54,609 nucleotides of DNA from Candidatus Methanophagales archaeon (GTDB lineage Archaea; Halobacteriota; Syntropharchaeia; Alkanophagales; Methanospirareceae): positions 1 to 54,609 of the forward strand of contig QENH01000196.1 of NCBI GenBank assembly GCA_003336485.1. Direction: 5' to 3'. Below, piece by piece: positions 47,901-54,609 of this stretch (positions within the stretch are counted from its first letter, which is position 1; every line of letters starts with the position of its first letter). The translations under genes and the position numbers were made by a program. The notes below the pieces were generated by a model. It made no database searches and was not told where the DNA came from. It saw only the letters and a program-made list of their open reading frames with translations.

Positions 47901-50428
47901 ACCTTCAGTTTTATTGTGTAATAGTCTGCCGCTGTTATTGAGCTTGTGTTCCACTCTGCGAGAGTGCCATTAGTTATACTAATAGTGCCATCATTTGATA
48001 GATTAATGCCTGTTGATGACCAACTGGTAGGGTTTTTTCCTAAACCATATTCAATAGTATAATTTTGGAAGTTAGTGCCATTAGCAGTTCCAGTAATGAT
48101 AATAATATCGCCACCTCTAAAAAAATCGCTACCTTGTGGCGTAATAATATATACATTATCTACTATAACTACCACCCAATCGTTACTTATCGCACCATTG
48201 GTATCAGTTACTGATAAATTGAGTGTGTAAGTCCCATCACTTACTGCACTTGTATCCCAAATAGCCAATGTATCATTAACTACTTCTGTACTACCGTCAT
48301 TTATTAGTGTAACCCCAACAGACGACCAGGAAGTAGGATTTGTGCCAAAACCATATACAATAGTATAATTTTGGAATGTTGAGCCAATTGCACTACCTTT
48401 TTTCGCTGTACCCGTTATGGAGATAATATTAGCAACAGAACTACTCCCTTTTGGTGTTTTGATGTCTGCAAAGGGTCTTGCGAAATTGGTTACTATTTCG
48501 GTTTCCGGATCGCCCAGCAAATTAAGAGTGAAATAACACCACCTCATACAATGTGTCGGACCTATCTGCCCTATAAGATCTTCCTTTGAGTCCTGTAATG
48601 CATGACCCACATTCATTATCCGCTCATTAGATAACGCATCAAAAAATCCTCTATCAAATTCTTGTGATGGGCCATCTGTTGAATGATAAGCACCCCACCC
48701 ATATCTCGTGTTTCCTATATATGCAAATGCGCCATTCGGGTTGAATATAAAATGCTCTGAAACTGCTTCAGACGATCCACTGGTATATTCATCAAATGCA
48801 TTACTGTAACAGCCTTGACTATAAACCAAAAAATATTTAGTGTTAGTAAGAGCGTCAATTTCTGAACAAGATAAACCCATGACCAGGTCTTGGTTTGCGT
48901 GACCCATATGATTCACTATATGTGTACCCGCATTCATATGGGTTATTACATTCGTATCACTAAACGTACTATCACGCTTATATAAGGTTGTTATTGTATA
49001 TTGCGGTATATAATCAGCAATTTCATCCTTATAGTTTCCACCATAATCTGCAATCCCCCCCCATCCCAGGTATTCGCCAACCATCAATGCTCTATTAAGA
49101 TATGTGGCATTTGGATGTTGTTCATAGTCCACAATTTTATTAACAAAATTTGTGGCTTCACTTGCTGTATCTACTGTTGCCCGTCCAACATATACTTCTG
49201 CGTACAAGTCAGCCTCTTCACCCGCAGTTCCGCCCGCATTTGGATCGAGCGATGCATTTCCTTCGCCATAAATACCGTCTCCATCATTATCCCAGTTCCC
49301 ATCTAGAGCACCATAGTACATATCACAAGGCATATCATAATCATAATAGCTACCGTAAGCGTAAATATACACGCCTCTATAAGGGATAATCTCATCATCG
49401 CCACCCAATAGAACGTATTCCGTTTCCCAGTTAGTATATGCATCAAAGATGAAATTTCTTATTTCCGCTTGTGTGTCTGTTCCGCTGTAACCAGGTTCGC
49501 TTGTTATTTGGTCTACCGTGATAATTGTTGTATTCACGCCGGTTTGGTTTTTCCAGTTCACTAAAGGCAGAAAAGAAGCTTTTAAATCACTATTTGTTAT
49601 GATAACATATTCATACGAGTCTGCCGGATTTACGATTGACGTAGGTCGTATCCGAGTGGTGTTTATTCTTGTGCTATACGTGTCTATTTCCGAGGGGTTA
49701 TCTATTACATCCAATACACGCGCTTGATCTTGTGGCAAATCCCGGAATGTCGTTTTTGCCGTAGGTAGTTTAGATATTGGCGTTGTAGATACTATCACCT
49801 CCATTTCCTCGAAATACGATATTTCACCTAGTTTTGGTATATACTGGACTGGATAAAGATTTAGTACAAATATGTTGTAGCCTCTTAAGTCTTGTGCCGA
49901 TACTTCTGAATATAACACTCCTGGGAACGGATTTGTGGATGCATATACTGTCTGATTAGGCATGGTCTCTACAGGAACAGGTACATTATCCGCAAACATA
50001 ATACCTTCAGGACTCGTGTTATAGCTAATAGGCACTGGTATTTGACCACATTCGATATTGTAGAAACCATCCAGTACTACTTTGTTTTTAGTAACGAGCT
50101 CGATATTCTGCACACCTTCTCCTTGCGGGATTAAAATCTTGACGGTCTTAAAAGGCAAAATGGGCATGCCTGGATCGCCCTGACTATCTAATCCGACCAT
50201 TGTGATGGAATCATATTCGCCCGCTTTTGTTAGTTCCGGTGCGGGAAAAGCGAATTCAACTATAATGGGACTATTTGTTCCACTCGCATTCACAGTTACT
50301 GCTGTTGCCGATTCAATAGCAATAAAGCAAAAGCTTACTAGTAGGATAATCGAAACGATAAGAATTGCTCTTTTTATATACTTTAATTCGGTCATATCCT
50401 TTGTCCGCATTCTAAGTACCAGTTTCAT
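44987..50428 (-). CDS. Giant secreted gingipain-like (C25) protein with FG-GAP repeats and CFI-box tail
   Basis: About 1,813 residues. Signal peptide near 20-43 (ILIVSIILLVSFCFIAI). A propeptide-like beta region, then the C25 cysteine-peptidase domain at about 270-660 with the catalytic pair HIVNHMGHAN (His 508/511 region) and VYSQGCYSNAF (Cys near 541). Next two Ig-like repeats (SWSS.G..L.NDGS). Eight FG-GAP/VCBS repeats with the calcium-loop LGDIDGDGDIEI and AWHHDGSNVTGWP. Two beta sandwiches flank a cysteine-rich duplicated module (GNGCE.RDYYC; HNFSC). The end CFIATAAYGTPLHEDIDVLR and FRD..L is the CFI-box C-terminal domain with a final hydrophobic stretch. Probably a surface adhesin/protease. 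First codon of the longer frame is TTG; ATG 50428 chosen. Confidence 0.88.
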   Translation of the reverse strand: MKLVLRMRTKDMTELKYIKRAILIVSIILLVSFCFIAIESATAVTVNASGTNSPIIVEFAFPAPELTKAGEYDSITMVGLDSQGDPGMPILPFKTVKILIPQGEGVQNIELVTKNKVVLDGFYNIECGQIPVPISYNTSPEGIMFADNVPVPVETMPNQTVYASTNPFPGVLYSEVSAQDLRGYNIFVLNLYPVQYIPKLGEISYFEEMEVIVSTTPISKLPTAKTTFRDLPQDQARVLDVIDNPSEIDTYSTRINTTRIRPTSIVNPADSYEYVIITNSDLKASFLPLVNWKNQTGVNTTIITVDQITSEPGYSGTDTQAEIRNFIFDAYTNWETEYVLLGGDDEIIPYRGVYIYAYGSYYDYDMPCDMYYGALDGNWDNDGDGIYGEGNASLDPNAGGTAGEEADLYAEVYVGRATVDTASEATNFVNKIVDYEQHPNATYLNRALMVGEYLGWGGIADYGGNYKDEIADYIPQYTITTLYKRDSTFSDTNVITHMNAGTHIVNHMGHANQDLVMGLSCSEIDALTNTKYFLVYSQGCYSNAFDEYTSGSSEAVSEHFIFNPNGAFAYIGNTRYGWGAYHSTDGPSQEFDRGFFDALSNERIMNVGHALQDSKEDLIGQIGPTHCMRWCYFTLNLLGDPETEIVTNFARPFADIKTPKGSSSVANIISITGTAKKGSAIGSTFQNYTIVYGFGTNPTSWSSVGVTLINDGSTEVVNDTLAIWDTSAVSDGTYTLNLSVTDTNGAISNDWVVVIVDNVYIITPQGSDFFRGGDIIIITGTANGTNFQNYTIEYGLGKNPTSWSSTGINLSNDGTISITNGTLAEWNTSSITAADYYTIKLKVNNIGGYKSTDNETVVIDPAFQVGWPQSVSHRFVADSVAVGDIDGDGDLEIIAGESRLSSPYGRNVYAWHHDGTNVSGWPQVYVTSKCIRSAPALGDIDGDMDIEILVGTGWGNVEAWHHEGSEVTNWPVYDPSGDVKTAITLGDIDNDGDIEIVAGSCDYNMYAWHHDGSLCSGFPITTGSTILASPALGDIDNDGDLEIIVGATDHNVYVWHHNGSTVTGWPKTTGAWVWSSPALGDIDGDGDIEIVVGSDKIYAWHHNGSNVTGWPKVYHTADSSPALGDIDGDGDIEIVIADRSHVHAFHNNGSNVTGWPKTAYGVGDASPILGDIDGDGDIEILVATDIYSDKFYAWHHDGSNVSGWPKIIPTYSPVGWHTGKHPSPVLADIDTDGDIEVILGDEGELLVWDLNGTYNQSNMEWPMFQYDVWHTGLYGLVPVATPPKITAFAPQSPVNDTICNWRIFNVTVNQTVSVSWFLDDLHQQTNESVREASFKLHAVVPGEHNVTAEASNVNGVDTQSWVWNVTELSTCEGTNTSCGIYPNCENCKEYDGCYVYGNGCEERDYYCESNEVGCNYSYSNRHTDYHDDFVNYCKGDEVWKRRLLHNFSCYNCSCIDHTSWVDDQLVDNCNDHDGWYCKGDLRADIREYRDYKCSNGSCTYTIISSENCSELNGCYAYGNGCEDRDYYCSGGACEYMYSNRQTDYHDAFVNYCKGDEVWKRRLLHNFSCNNGSCTDHTSWVDDQLVENCSTQCTANNTLKTCNDGNCTDTGICNTTICGADATCEGKMPGEACGDGKICNSTCNCVLAPPIIFSYAPESPVNDSEGAIRTFNVTINQTVNVSWRINGTVVQIDERVTEAAYTNTSAVVGTWNVSVIVNNVNGTDMQTWVWTVEPSPCFIATAAYGTPLHEDIDVLRDFRDEYLMTNIPGRAFVKIYYSSSPPLADAIRANECLGTAVRSGFVKPVVHISRMFVL

Positions 50429-50568
50429 CAATCATTTTTCGCCCTACTAAATTACTATGCAACTTGTATATATACTTTCGACTTGAATGTTTTTCGGTTT
50501 ATTTCGCGCTTCCAAAATTGAGAAGCTGCTTAGTGCCACATACAAATTTGGTAAAAGACCTTGTAGAA

Positions 50569-51822
50569 TCAAAAATCAAGCAAGGAACGCTGCCCCTTTT
50601 GTCCGCTTCCTCGCTCTCCCCCTACTTCCTCTTCCTCCATTTCACCACCTTCTGTTTTTAGCTCGATAACGCCGTACTTCCCACCGCCACCGGGTATAAC
50701 ACGTATTTCACCGCCCCTAAATGCTGCTATTGCTTCTACTACGCGGACATCCAAATTAGCTTTATGGAAATTGTCTACGGGTGCATCAACCAACACGTTA
50801 ACCTCAGTACCAAAAACAGAAAGTAGCGAGCTCCATATCTCTGTTACCGCCTTCGATGTTACGGACTTATGCAATGCCAACCCGATTATCTCAGCCAGCG
50901 GTATCAGGTGTAGATAAGGTGGACGATGCACTGGATGTGTGTAATCGCAATCTGCAAGCTCATTCACCCGGTCACTTACCCCTTTCTTTATCATACCGCC
51001 GCATTCACATCGCCATCGCAGTTTAATCGCCTCGCTGAGCGAATAATGTTTGTAACACCGGATGCACGCGCTTTCATTATACTTGCCCTCCGCTGGTGGC
51101 AATCCGACATTAAGCACAGGCGTCCTACCGCTTTTTCGCTCTATCGCCGCTTTCAACTCGTCAAAACTTATAGCCTCTACGTGAAACCGGTTAAACTCTC
51201 GCGCCAGCCGAATAGGGTAAGGCGAATGCGCATCGGAGTTAGTCAAAAACGTAAGATCCCTCAGCTCTTCTATTCTGTCGGCATATGATGAATCCGCACT
51301 CAACCCCAACTCAACAAAGGCGATATATCCAGCCCGATCAGAATAGCACTCCTGCAGCGAATTGTGATGTGCATATAAACCAGTCCACGGTGTGAACGCG
51401 TGACAAGGCCCTATAAGCGCTTCTGCCGCCTTTGCATGGTCTGCTATCTCCTGCCCGGACAGTCGCAGCGAAGGTCTACCATCCCTGTCTATATCCAACG
51501 AATGCGCTCTAAACGACTCGTATAGCTCTTCTGCCTTTGAGATGGACGGCAAGATGAGTAAATGATGCACTCTTCGCTCATCTTCCACTTCCACAGTGAG
51601 CACAAAATTAGTGCCTTCTTCGCTACCCTTAAAGGAGAAGATGCCCCCACTCTCATCAAGTTCTCTTATACCAGCCAACCATTTCGGATGTAAGCAGTCA
51701 CCGGTACCGAGCAACTGTATCCCCTTCGTTGAAGCTTCTTTCGCCAACGTGGGTAGATCCATACGTGGAGAAGTAGCCGCAGAATAGCGTGAATGGATAT
51801 GCAGGTCAGAATTGATTATCAT
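50569..51822 (-). CDS. Endonuclease Q with PCNA-binding C-terminus
   Basis: A 417-residue DNA repair endonuclease that cuts 5' of deaminated bases and related damage in archaea. N-terminal PHP domain: DLHIHSRYSAATS with metal-binding histidines, GTGDCLHPKW, and LTNSDAHSPYP. Then a zinc-finger CIRCYKHYSLSEA ... CECGG (C-x2-C-x15-C-x-C) and a C-terminal domain. The last seven residues QRSLLDF are a PIP box (Q-x2-L-x2-F), so the enzyme should dock on the PCNA clamp. The tail before it is Glu/Gly-rich and flexible. Length matches characterised archaeal EndoQ (about 420). It lies next to the initiator tRNA and is independent of its neighbours. Confidence 0.9.
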   Translation of the reverse strand: MIINSDLHIHSRYSAATSPRMDLPTLAKEASTKGIQLLGTGDCLHPKWLAGIRELDESGGIFSFKGSEEGTNFVLTVEVEDERRVHHLLILPSISKAEELYESFRAHSLDIDRDGRPSLRLSGQEIADHAKAAEALIGPCHAFTPWTGLYAHHNSLQECYSDRAGYIAFVELGLSADSSYADRIEELRDLTFLTNSDAHSPYPIRLAREFNRFHVEAISFDELKAAIERKSGRTPVLNVGLPPAEGKYNESACIRCYKHYSLSEAIKLRWRCECGGMIKKGVSDRVNELADCDYTHPVHRPPYLHLIPLAEIIGLALHKSVTSKAVTEIWSSLLSVFGTEVNVLVDAPVDNFHKANLDVRVVEAIAAFRGGEIRVIPGGGGKYGVIELKTEGGEMEEEEVGGERGSGQKGQRSLLDF

Positions 51823-51836
51823 TCTACATCCGTTAA

Positions 51837-51911
51837 TAGCGGAGGGTGGATTCGAACCACCGATCTCCGGGTTATGAGCCCGACGGGATCTCCTAACTAC
51901 CCTACCCCGCT
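51837..51911 (-). tRNA. Initiator tRNA-Met (CAT)
   Basis: Minus strand, 75 nt without CCA. Acceptor AGCGGGG pairs with CTCCGCT, giving the A1-U72 pair typical of archaeal initiators; discriminator A. Anticodon arm TCGGG-CTCATAA-CCCGG carries the three G:C pairs diagnostic of initiator tRNA, anticodon CAT. T arm GGTGG-TTCGAAT-CCACC. The D stem pairs GGG with CCC with a mismatch at 13-22. A TATA-like TTTATATG lies on the same strand at 51947-51955, about 36-44 bp upstream. Confidence 0.95.
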
Positions 51912-52000
51912 TTATTATTTACCCACGTTATAATAAAGCAGGGATTCATATAAAGATAAATAGTAGATTGTATGGCTGGGTCAAGAAAAAATAATAATCG

Positions 52001-52030
52001 GACGCAGATGAACGCAGATAATCAGGATTT
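52001..52030. repeat. Dispersed CGCAGAT repeat
   Basis: GACGCAGATGAACGCAGAT then ATCAGGATT, a common dispersed phrase; related copies are at 16996-17042 and, in inverted form, near 37904 (ATCTGCGTCC) and 52092 (TTCTGCGT). Lies in the gap between the tRNA and the gene at 52151. Confidence 0.5.
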
Positions 52031-52150
52031 TAAATATAATGAATTGACGGTCTTCTATCGAGTTTATAAATTTGATACTTTGAGGGAATAGTTTTCTGCG
52101 TAAATCAGTGTCTTTAATAGGGGTAGTTATACTTTATTATACAACGAGAA

Positions 52151-54286
52151 ATGAGTAGAATAGCGGGCGTTTTTAACAATAAGAGATCAGTGGAGCTTGT
52201 ACTTAAGAGTTTAGAAGTGCAGAGCAGTAAAGAAGCGGATCTATTTTGGCTATGCACAGAAAACGGCGAGTTCTATTCCCATGACCTGCAGGACTTAAGC
52301 CAAAAAGAGGATAACGGTAGTAGAAATTGTATGGGGTTTTGTTTCGCTAACTCCGCTCGTTCAAGAAAAGGCATAGAAAGCAAGTTCGTAGCAGACGCAG
52401 AGCTATATAATGTGAACGAATTAAAGGGAGAATACGATATAGAAGGCGAGAACAGCTATGACGTGCTTTTAAGATTAGTAGAGAAACCTGATTCTTTTGC
52501 TTGCCTCACTAAGATAGAAGGTGCTTATGCCTTTGCCTATTGGATAGCCGATGAGTTGTACATAGCCAGAGACTTATTTGGCTTGAAGGCTGTTTATTTC
52601 GCACATAGCGATGGATTTGCATTTGCATCGGAGCGAAAGGCATTGGAAGCGATGGGTTTTTATCATGCCATTGGTCTTGAACCGAGAACACTATTGCGAT
52701 ATGAGCTAAAAGAAGACCGATTGTGCTTCGAGAAGAGGGTTTTCTTCTCTATCGTGCCCGAGCTAAAGGCGGATGAGGTAGAGCTAAAGGAGAAAGTGCT
52801 GAACTTGCTGCGTGCAAGTATCCGGCGGTTGATACCGGTAGATGAACGATTTGGTGTGCTTTTTTCCGGTGGGTTGGACTCCACACTCATCGCGTATTTA
52901 TGTAAGGAATTAGATGCGGATTTTGTTTGTTATACCGTGGCGGTTGAAGAGCCAGGTATGAAGGCTGCGGAGGATTTGGGCTATGCGAGGCAGATTGCGG
53001 CGGATTTGAGCTTAAAGCAGAAGACAATAAAATTGAGGGCGGATGCGCTTGAGAAACCACTTCAAGAAGTCGTTTCTTGGATCGATGATACAGACGTTGT
53101 GAAGGTGAGTGTGGCATTACCTTTATATGTGGCTTGTGAGCACGCAAGGGCAGACGGCATAAAAACGGTGTTGTATGGTCTCGGCACAGAGGAGCTCTTC
53201 GCAGGATACAGGAGACATAAACATGTGAAACCAAATGAGTTGAACGCGGAATGTCTATCGGGTATCTGGTGGTTATATGAAAGTGACCTATATCGAGATG
53301 AACAGGTGGCGAGAGCGCAAGGGATTTCGTTGCGAGCTCCATTTTTGGCTATGGAGCTTGTGGATTATGCATTGAAAATACCCGCTGCGTATAAACTGGC
53401 AGGTAATGAGAACCGCGTGATTTTAAGAGCTATAGCACGAGACCTTGGCCTCGTAGCGGTTGCGAGCAGAAAGAAAAGGGCGGTGCAGTATGGCTCAAAC
53501 TACCTTAAAGCGATAGATAAAATCGCCAGACGAGAAGGATACAGATATAAAAGAGAATACCTCAAAACTTTATACCCTTCGCGGAATGTGAAGTTGGGTT
53601 GTCTCTTCAGTTCGGGTAAGGATAGTTCTTACGCGCTCTGGCACATGAAGCAGGTAGGCTATCCCGTGGCATGTCTTATCACCCTAAAAAGTCTGAATCA
53701 GGAGTCGTATATGTTCCATACTCCTGCAATAGACCTGGCAAAGCTGCAAGCCGAGGCGATTGGGTTGCCCATTTTGATGAAAGAGACGGAAGGCAAGAAA
53801 GAAGAGGAACTGGCTGATTTGCGCGATGCATTAAGTGAAGCAAAGCGTATATACGGGATAGAAGGTGTTATAACTGGTGCATTATGGAGTAATTACCAAA
53901 AAGAGCGGATAGAACGGATAGCAGCAGAAGAAGACATCAAAGTGTTCTCCCCGTTATGGCATATGAACCAGGAGACGGAGATGCGGCTTGTGGTATCATA
54001 TTTCGATGTGATCTTGTCGGGTATTAGTGCTTATGGTTTAGACAAGAGCTGGCTCGGTAGGAAGATAACCGTGGCGGATGTTGACCGATTGGTTGCGCGG
54101 AATAAATATCTTTTGAACATCGCAGGAGAAGGCGGTGAATTTGAATCTCTTGTGTTGGATGGGCCAATGTTCCAGAAAAGGCTTGTTATACAGGAAAGTG
54201 AGATAGTGGAGGAGGACGAGAATACTGCAAGATTAGTGGTGAAGGCGGCGAAATTGTTGGATAAATCTCAAATAATTCTGGAATAA
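52151..54286 (+). CDS. Asparagine-synthetase-like / diphthine-ammonia ligase (Dph6) fusion
   Basis: A 711-residue fusion. Residues 1-200 resemble the glutamine amidotransferase domain of AsnB (ARDLFGLKAVYFA; FASERKALE), but the essential N-terminal Cys2 is missing (MSRIAGVF), so ammonia release from glutamine is not expected. Residues about 230-450 are an AsnB-type synthetase domain with PP-loop FSGGLDST at 238-245. Residues about 480-711 are the Dph6 domain, PP-loop FSSGKDSSYALW near 484-495 and EGGEFESLVLDGPM near 659, which amidates diphthine on elongation factor 2 in the last step of diphthamide synthesis. Similar fusions are known in methanogens and relatives. The TATA-like CTTTATTATAC at 52131-52141 lies about 10-20 bp before the ATG. 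The AsnB half may bind a partner rather than make asparagine. Confidence 0.88.
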   Translation: MSRIAGVFNNKRSVELVLKSLEVQSSKEADLFWLCTENGEFYSHDLQDLSQKEDNGSRNCMGFCFANSARSRKGIESKFVADAELYNVNELKGEYDIEGENSYDVLLRLVEKPDSFACLTKIEGAYAFAYWIADELYIARDLFGLKAVYFAHSDGFAFASERKALEAMGFYHAIGLEPRTLLRYELKEDRLCFEKRVFFSIVPELKADEVELKEKVLNLLRASIRRLIPVDERFGVLFSGGLDSTLIAYLCKELDADFVCYTVAVEEPGMKAAEDLGYARQIAADLSLKQKTIKLRADALEKPLQEVVSWIDDTDVVKVSVALPLYVACEHARADGIKTVLYGLGTEELFAGYRRHKHVKPNELNAECLSGIWWLYESDLYRDEQVARAQGISLRAPFLAMELVDYALKIPAAYKLAGNENRVILRAIARDLGLVAVASRKKRAVQYGSNYLKAIDKIARREGYRYKREYLKTLYPSRNVKLGCLFSSGKDSSYALWHMKQVGYPVACLITLKSLNQESYMFHTPAIDLAKLQAEAIGLPILMKETEGKKEEELADLRDALSEAKRIYGIEGVITGALWSNYQKERIERIAAEEDIKVFSPLWHMNQETEMRLVVSYFDVILSGISAYGLDKSWLGRKITVADVDRLVARNKYLLNIAGEGGEFESLVLDGPMFQKRLVIQESEIVEEDENTARLVVKAAKLLDKSQIILE

Positions 54287-54354
54287 ACTACAATTCGGCA
54301 ATGAACATGGGATTGATGTCTAGATTAATGATTTTAACCCTCCTGTTGATTAGT

Positions 54355-54462
54355 TTACGAGCACATACGAATATGACTTCCTTTTTGTCTTACGACCACA
54401 TAATCCAGCTTTTCAAAACATTTAACTGCCTTTTCTCCAGAGACAACGGGCAATCTGCTCAT
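54355..54462 (-). CDS. HicA toxin, truncated
   Basis: The minus strand from ATG 54462 reads MSRLPVVSGEKAVKCFEKL, then VVVRQKGSHIRM and stops after 35 residues. This is the start of a HicA mRNA interferase, with the catalytic histidine in GSHIRM, but the family is normally 60-80 residues and the second half (the RRVTIPDH-type strand) is missing. Another frame continues with KLINRRVKIINLDI, so a frameshift after GSHIRM is likely. The start overlaps the HicB stop (ATGA), the usual operon arrangement with antitoxin first. Probably an inactive toxin. Confidence 0.65.
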   Translation of the reverse strand: MSRLPVVSGEKAVKCFEKLDYVVVRQKGSHIRMCS

Positions 54463-54609
54463 ATCGCTACTGACACAACGTGGTAGCTGAACTCCTGGAT
54501 TGCATCAAGACGTTCCACAATTTCTTCCTTCTGTTCTTCAAGGCACAGTTCAATCACCTCATGTATGTTTTTTAACGCTTCGTCCAGTGTTTTTCCCTGC
54601 GTATAGCAT
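54459..54609 (-). CDS. HicB-family antitoxin, cut by the right edge
   Basis: The frame enters from the right edge and reads CYTQGKTLDEALKNIHEVIE then LCLEEQKEEIVERL, ending at TGA 54461-54459. The C.TQG.TLDEAL.NI.EAIE pattern is the conserved C-terminal half of HicB's RNase-H-like domain. About 49 residues are visible; the N-terminal part is off-window. The hicA ATG overlaps its stop. Confidence 0.75.
   Translation of the reverse strand, partial: CYTQGKTLDEALKNIHEVIELCLEEQKEEIVERLDAIQEFSYHVVSVAI

Noticed and set aside
46171-49727. Several plus-strand frames of 65-100 codons opposite the gingipain-like gene
   Set aside because: They are shadows of the FG-GAP and Ig repeats, with no start signals or protein-like composition.
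1-54609. CRISPR arrays, prophage or complete insertion sequences
   Set aside because: No regularly spaced short direct repeats, no phage structural genes and no intact transposase with terminal repeats were seen.

Overview
The window comes from a euryarchaeal genome. The sequence evidence is an archaeal HMf-type histone, a proteasome-activating-nucleotidase-like AAA ATPase, a (broken) archaeal CTP-dependent riboflavin kinase, endonuclease Q with a PCNA-binding tail, an initiator tRNA with an A1-U72 pair and no encoded CCA, a PGF-CTERM surface protein, and TATA-box promoters with very short leaders. The mix of archaeal information genes with a very large Feo/iron inventory and many secreted proteins recalls methanotrophic or methanogenic archaea of the ANME-1/Methanophagales type. 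That assignment is inference; no methanogenesis gene is present to prove it.

Bases 1-28,100 read as an iron-homeostasis island. It opens with a FecCD/FecE-type ABC importer cut by the left edge. It then carries eight copies of one long promoter element (called the iron box here). The seven plus-strand copies all have exactly 60 bp between their outer CTAAC motifs, and in each the last half-site abuts the TATA region. The boxes stand before: flavodoxin plus a DUF2023 gene (minus strand); a decayed riboflavin-kinase gene followed by a HemN/HutW-like radical SAM gene and a methyltransferase; a PAN-like AAA ATPase; a FeoC-like winged-helix gene with a DUF454 membrane protein; a secreted ZinT-like protein; a secreted CbiX-chelatase/FmdE-like protein; and two complete tandem Feo transport operons. 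A DtxR/MntR-family regulator in the middle (13023-13508) is the obvious candidate to bind the boxes. A separate ArsR gene plus permease pair (9757-11203), with its own palindromic operator, looks like a metal-efflux module.

The two Feo operons (17.3-21 kb and 24.1-28.1 kb) each encode a protein of three fused FeoA domains, two more FeoA proteins, a free FeoB G protein, a separate FeoB permease and a small four-helix membrane protein. Between them lie a histidine-rich duplicated surface protein with a PGF-CTERM tail, a second membrane-anchored surface protein, and a dead feoA copy.

From 28 to 45 kb the sequence is looser and more accessory: a pentapeptide-repeat channel-like protein with a poly-A frameshift, a second FeoC-like gene, a Fic protein, an M14 carboxypeptidase whose end runs into a palindromic repeat, an IS66-like remnant, the histone gene, large secreted proteins (DUF3160 and one unknown), and a fragment of a large helicase/nuclease. 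From 45 to 54.6 kb come a giant gingipain-like secreted protein with FG-GAP repeats and a CFI-box tail, endonuclease Q, the initiator tRNA, an asparagine-synthetase-like/diphthine-ammonia-ligase fusion, and a HicBA toxin-antitoxin remnant at the right edge. At least ten loci are frameshifted, stop-interrupted or truncated. Several lie at homopolymer runs, so sequencing error must be separated from real decay.
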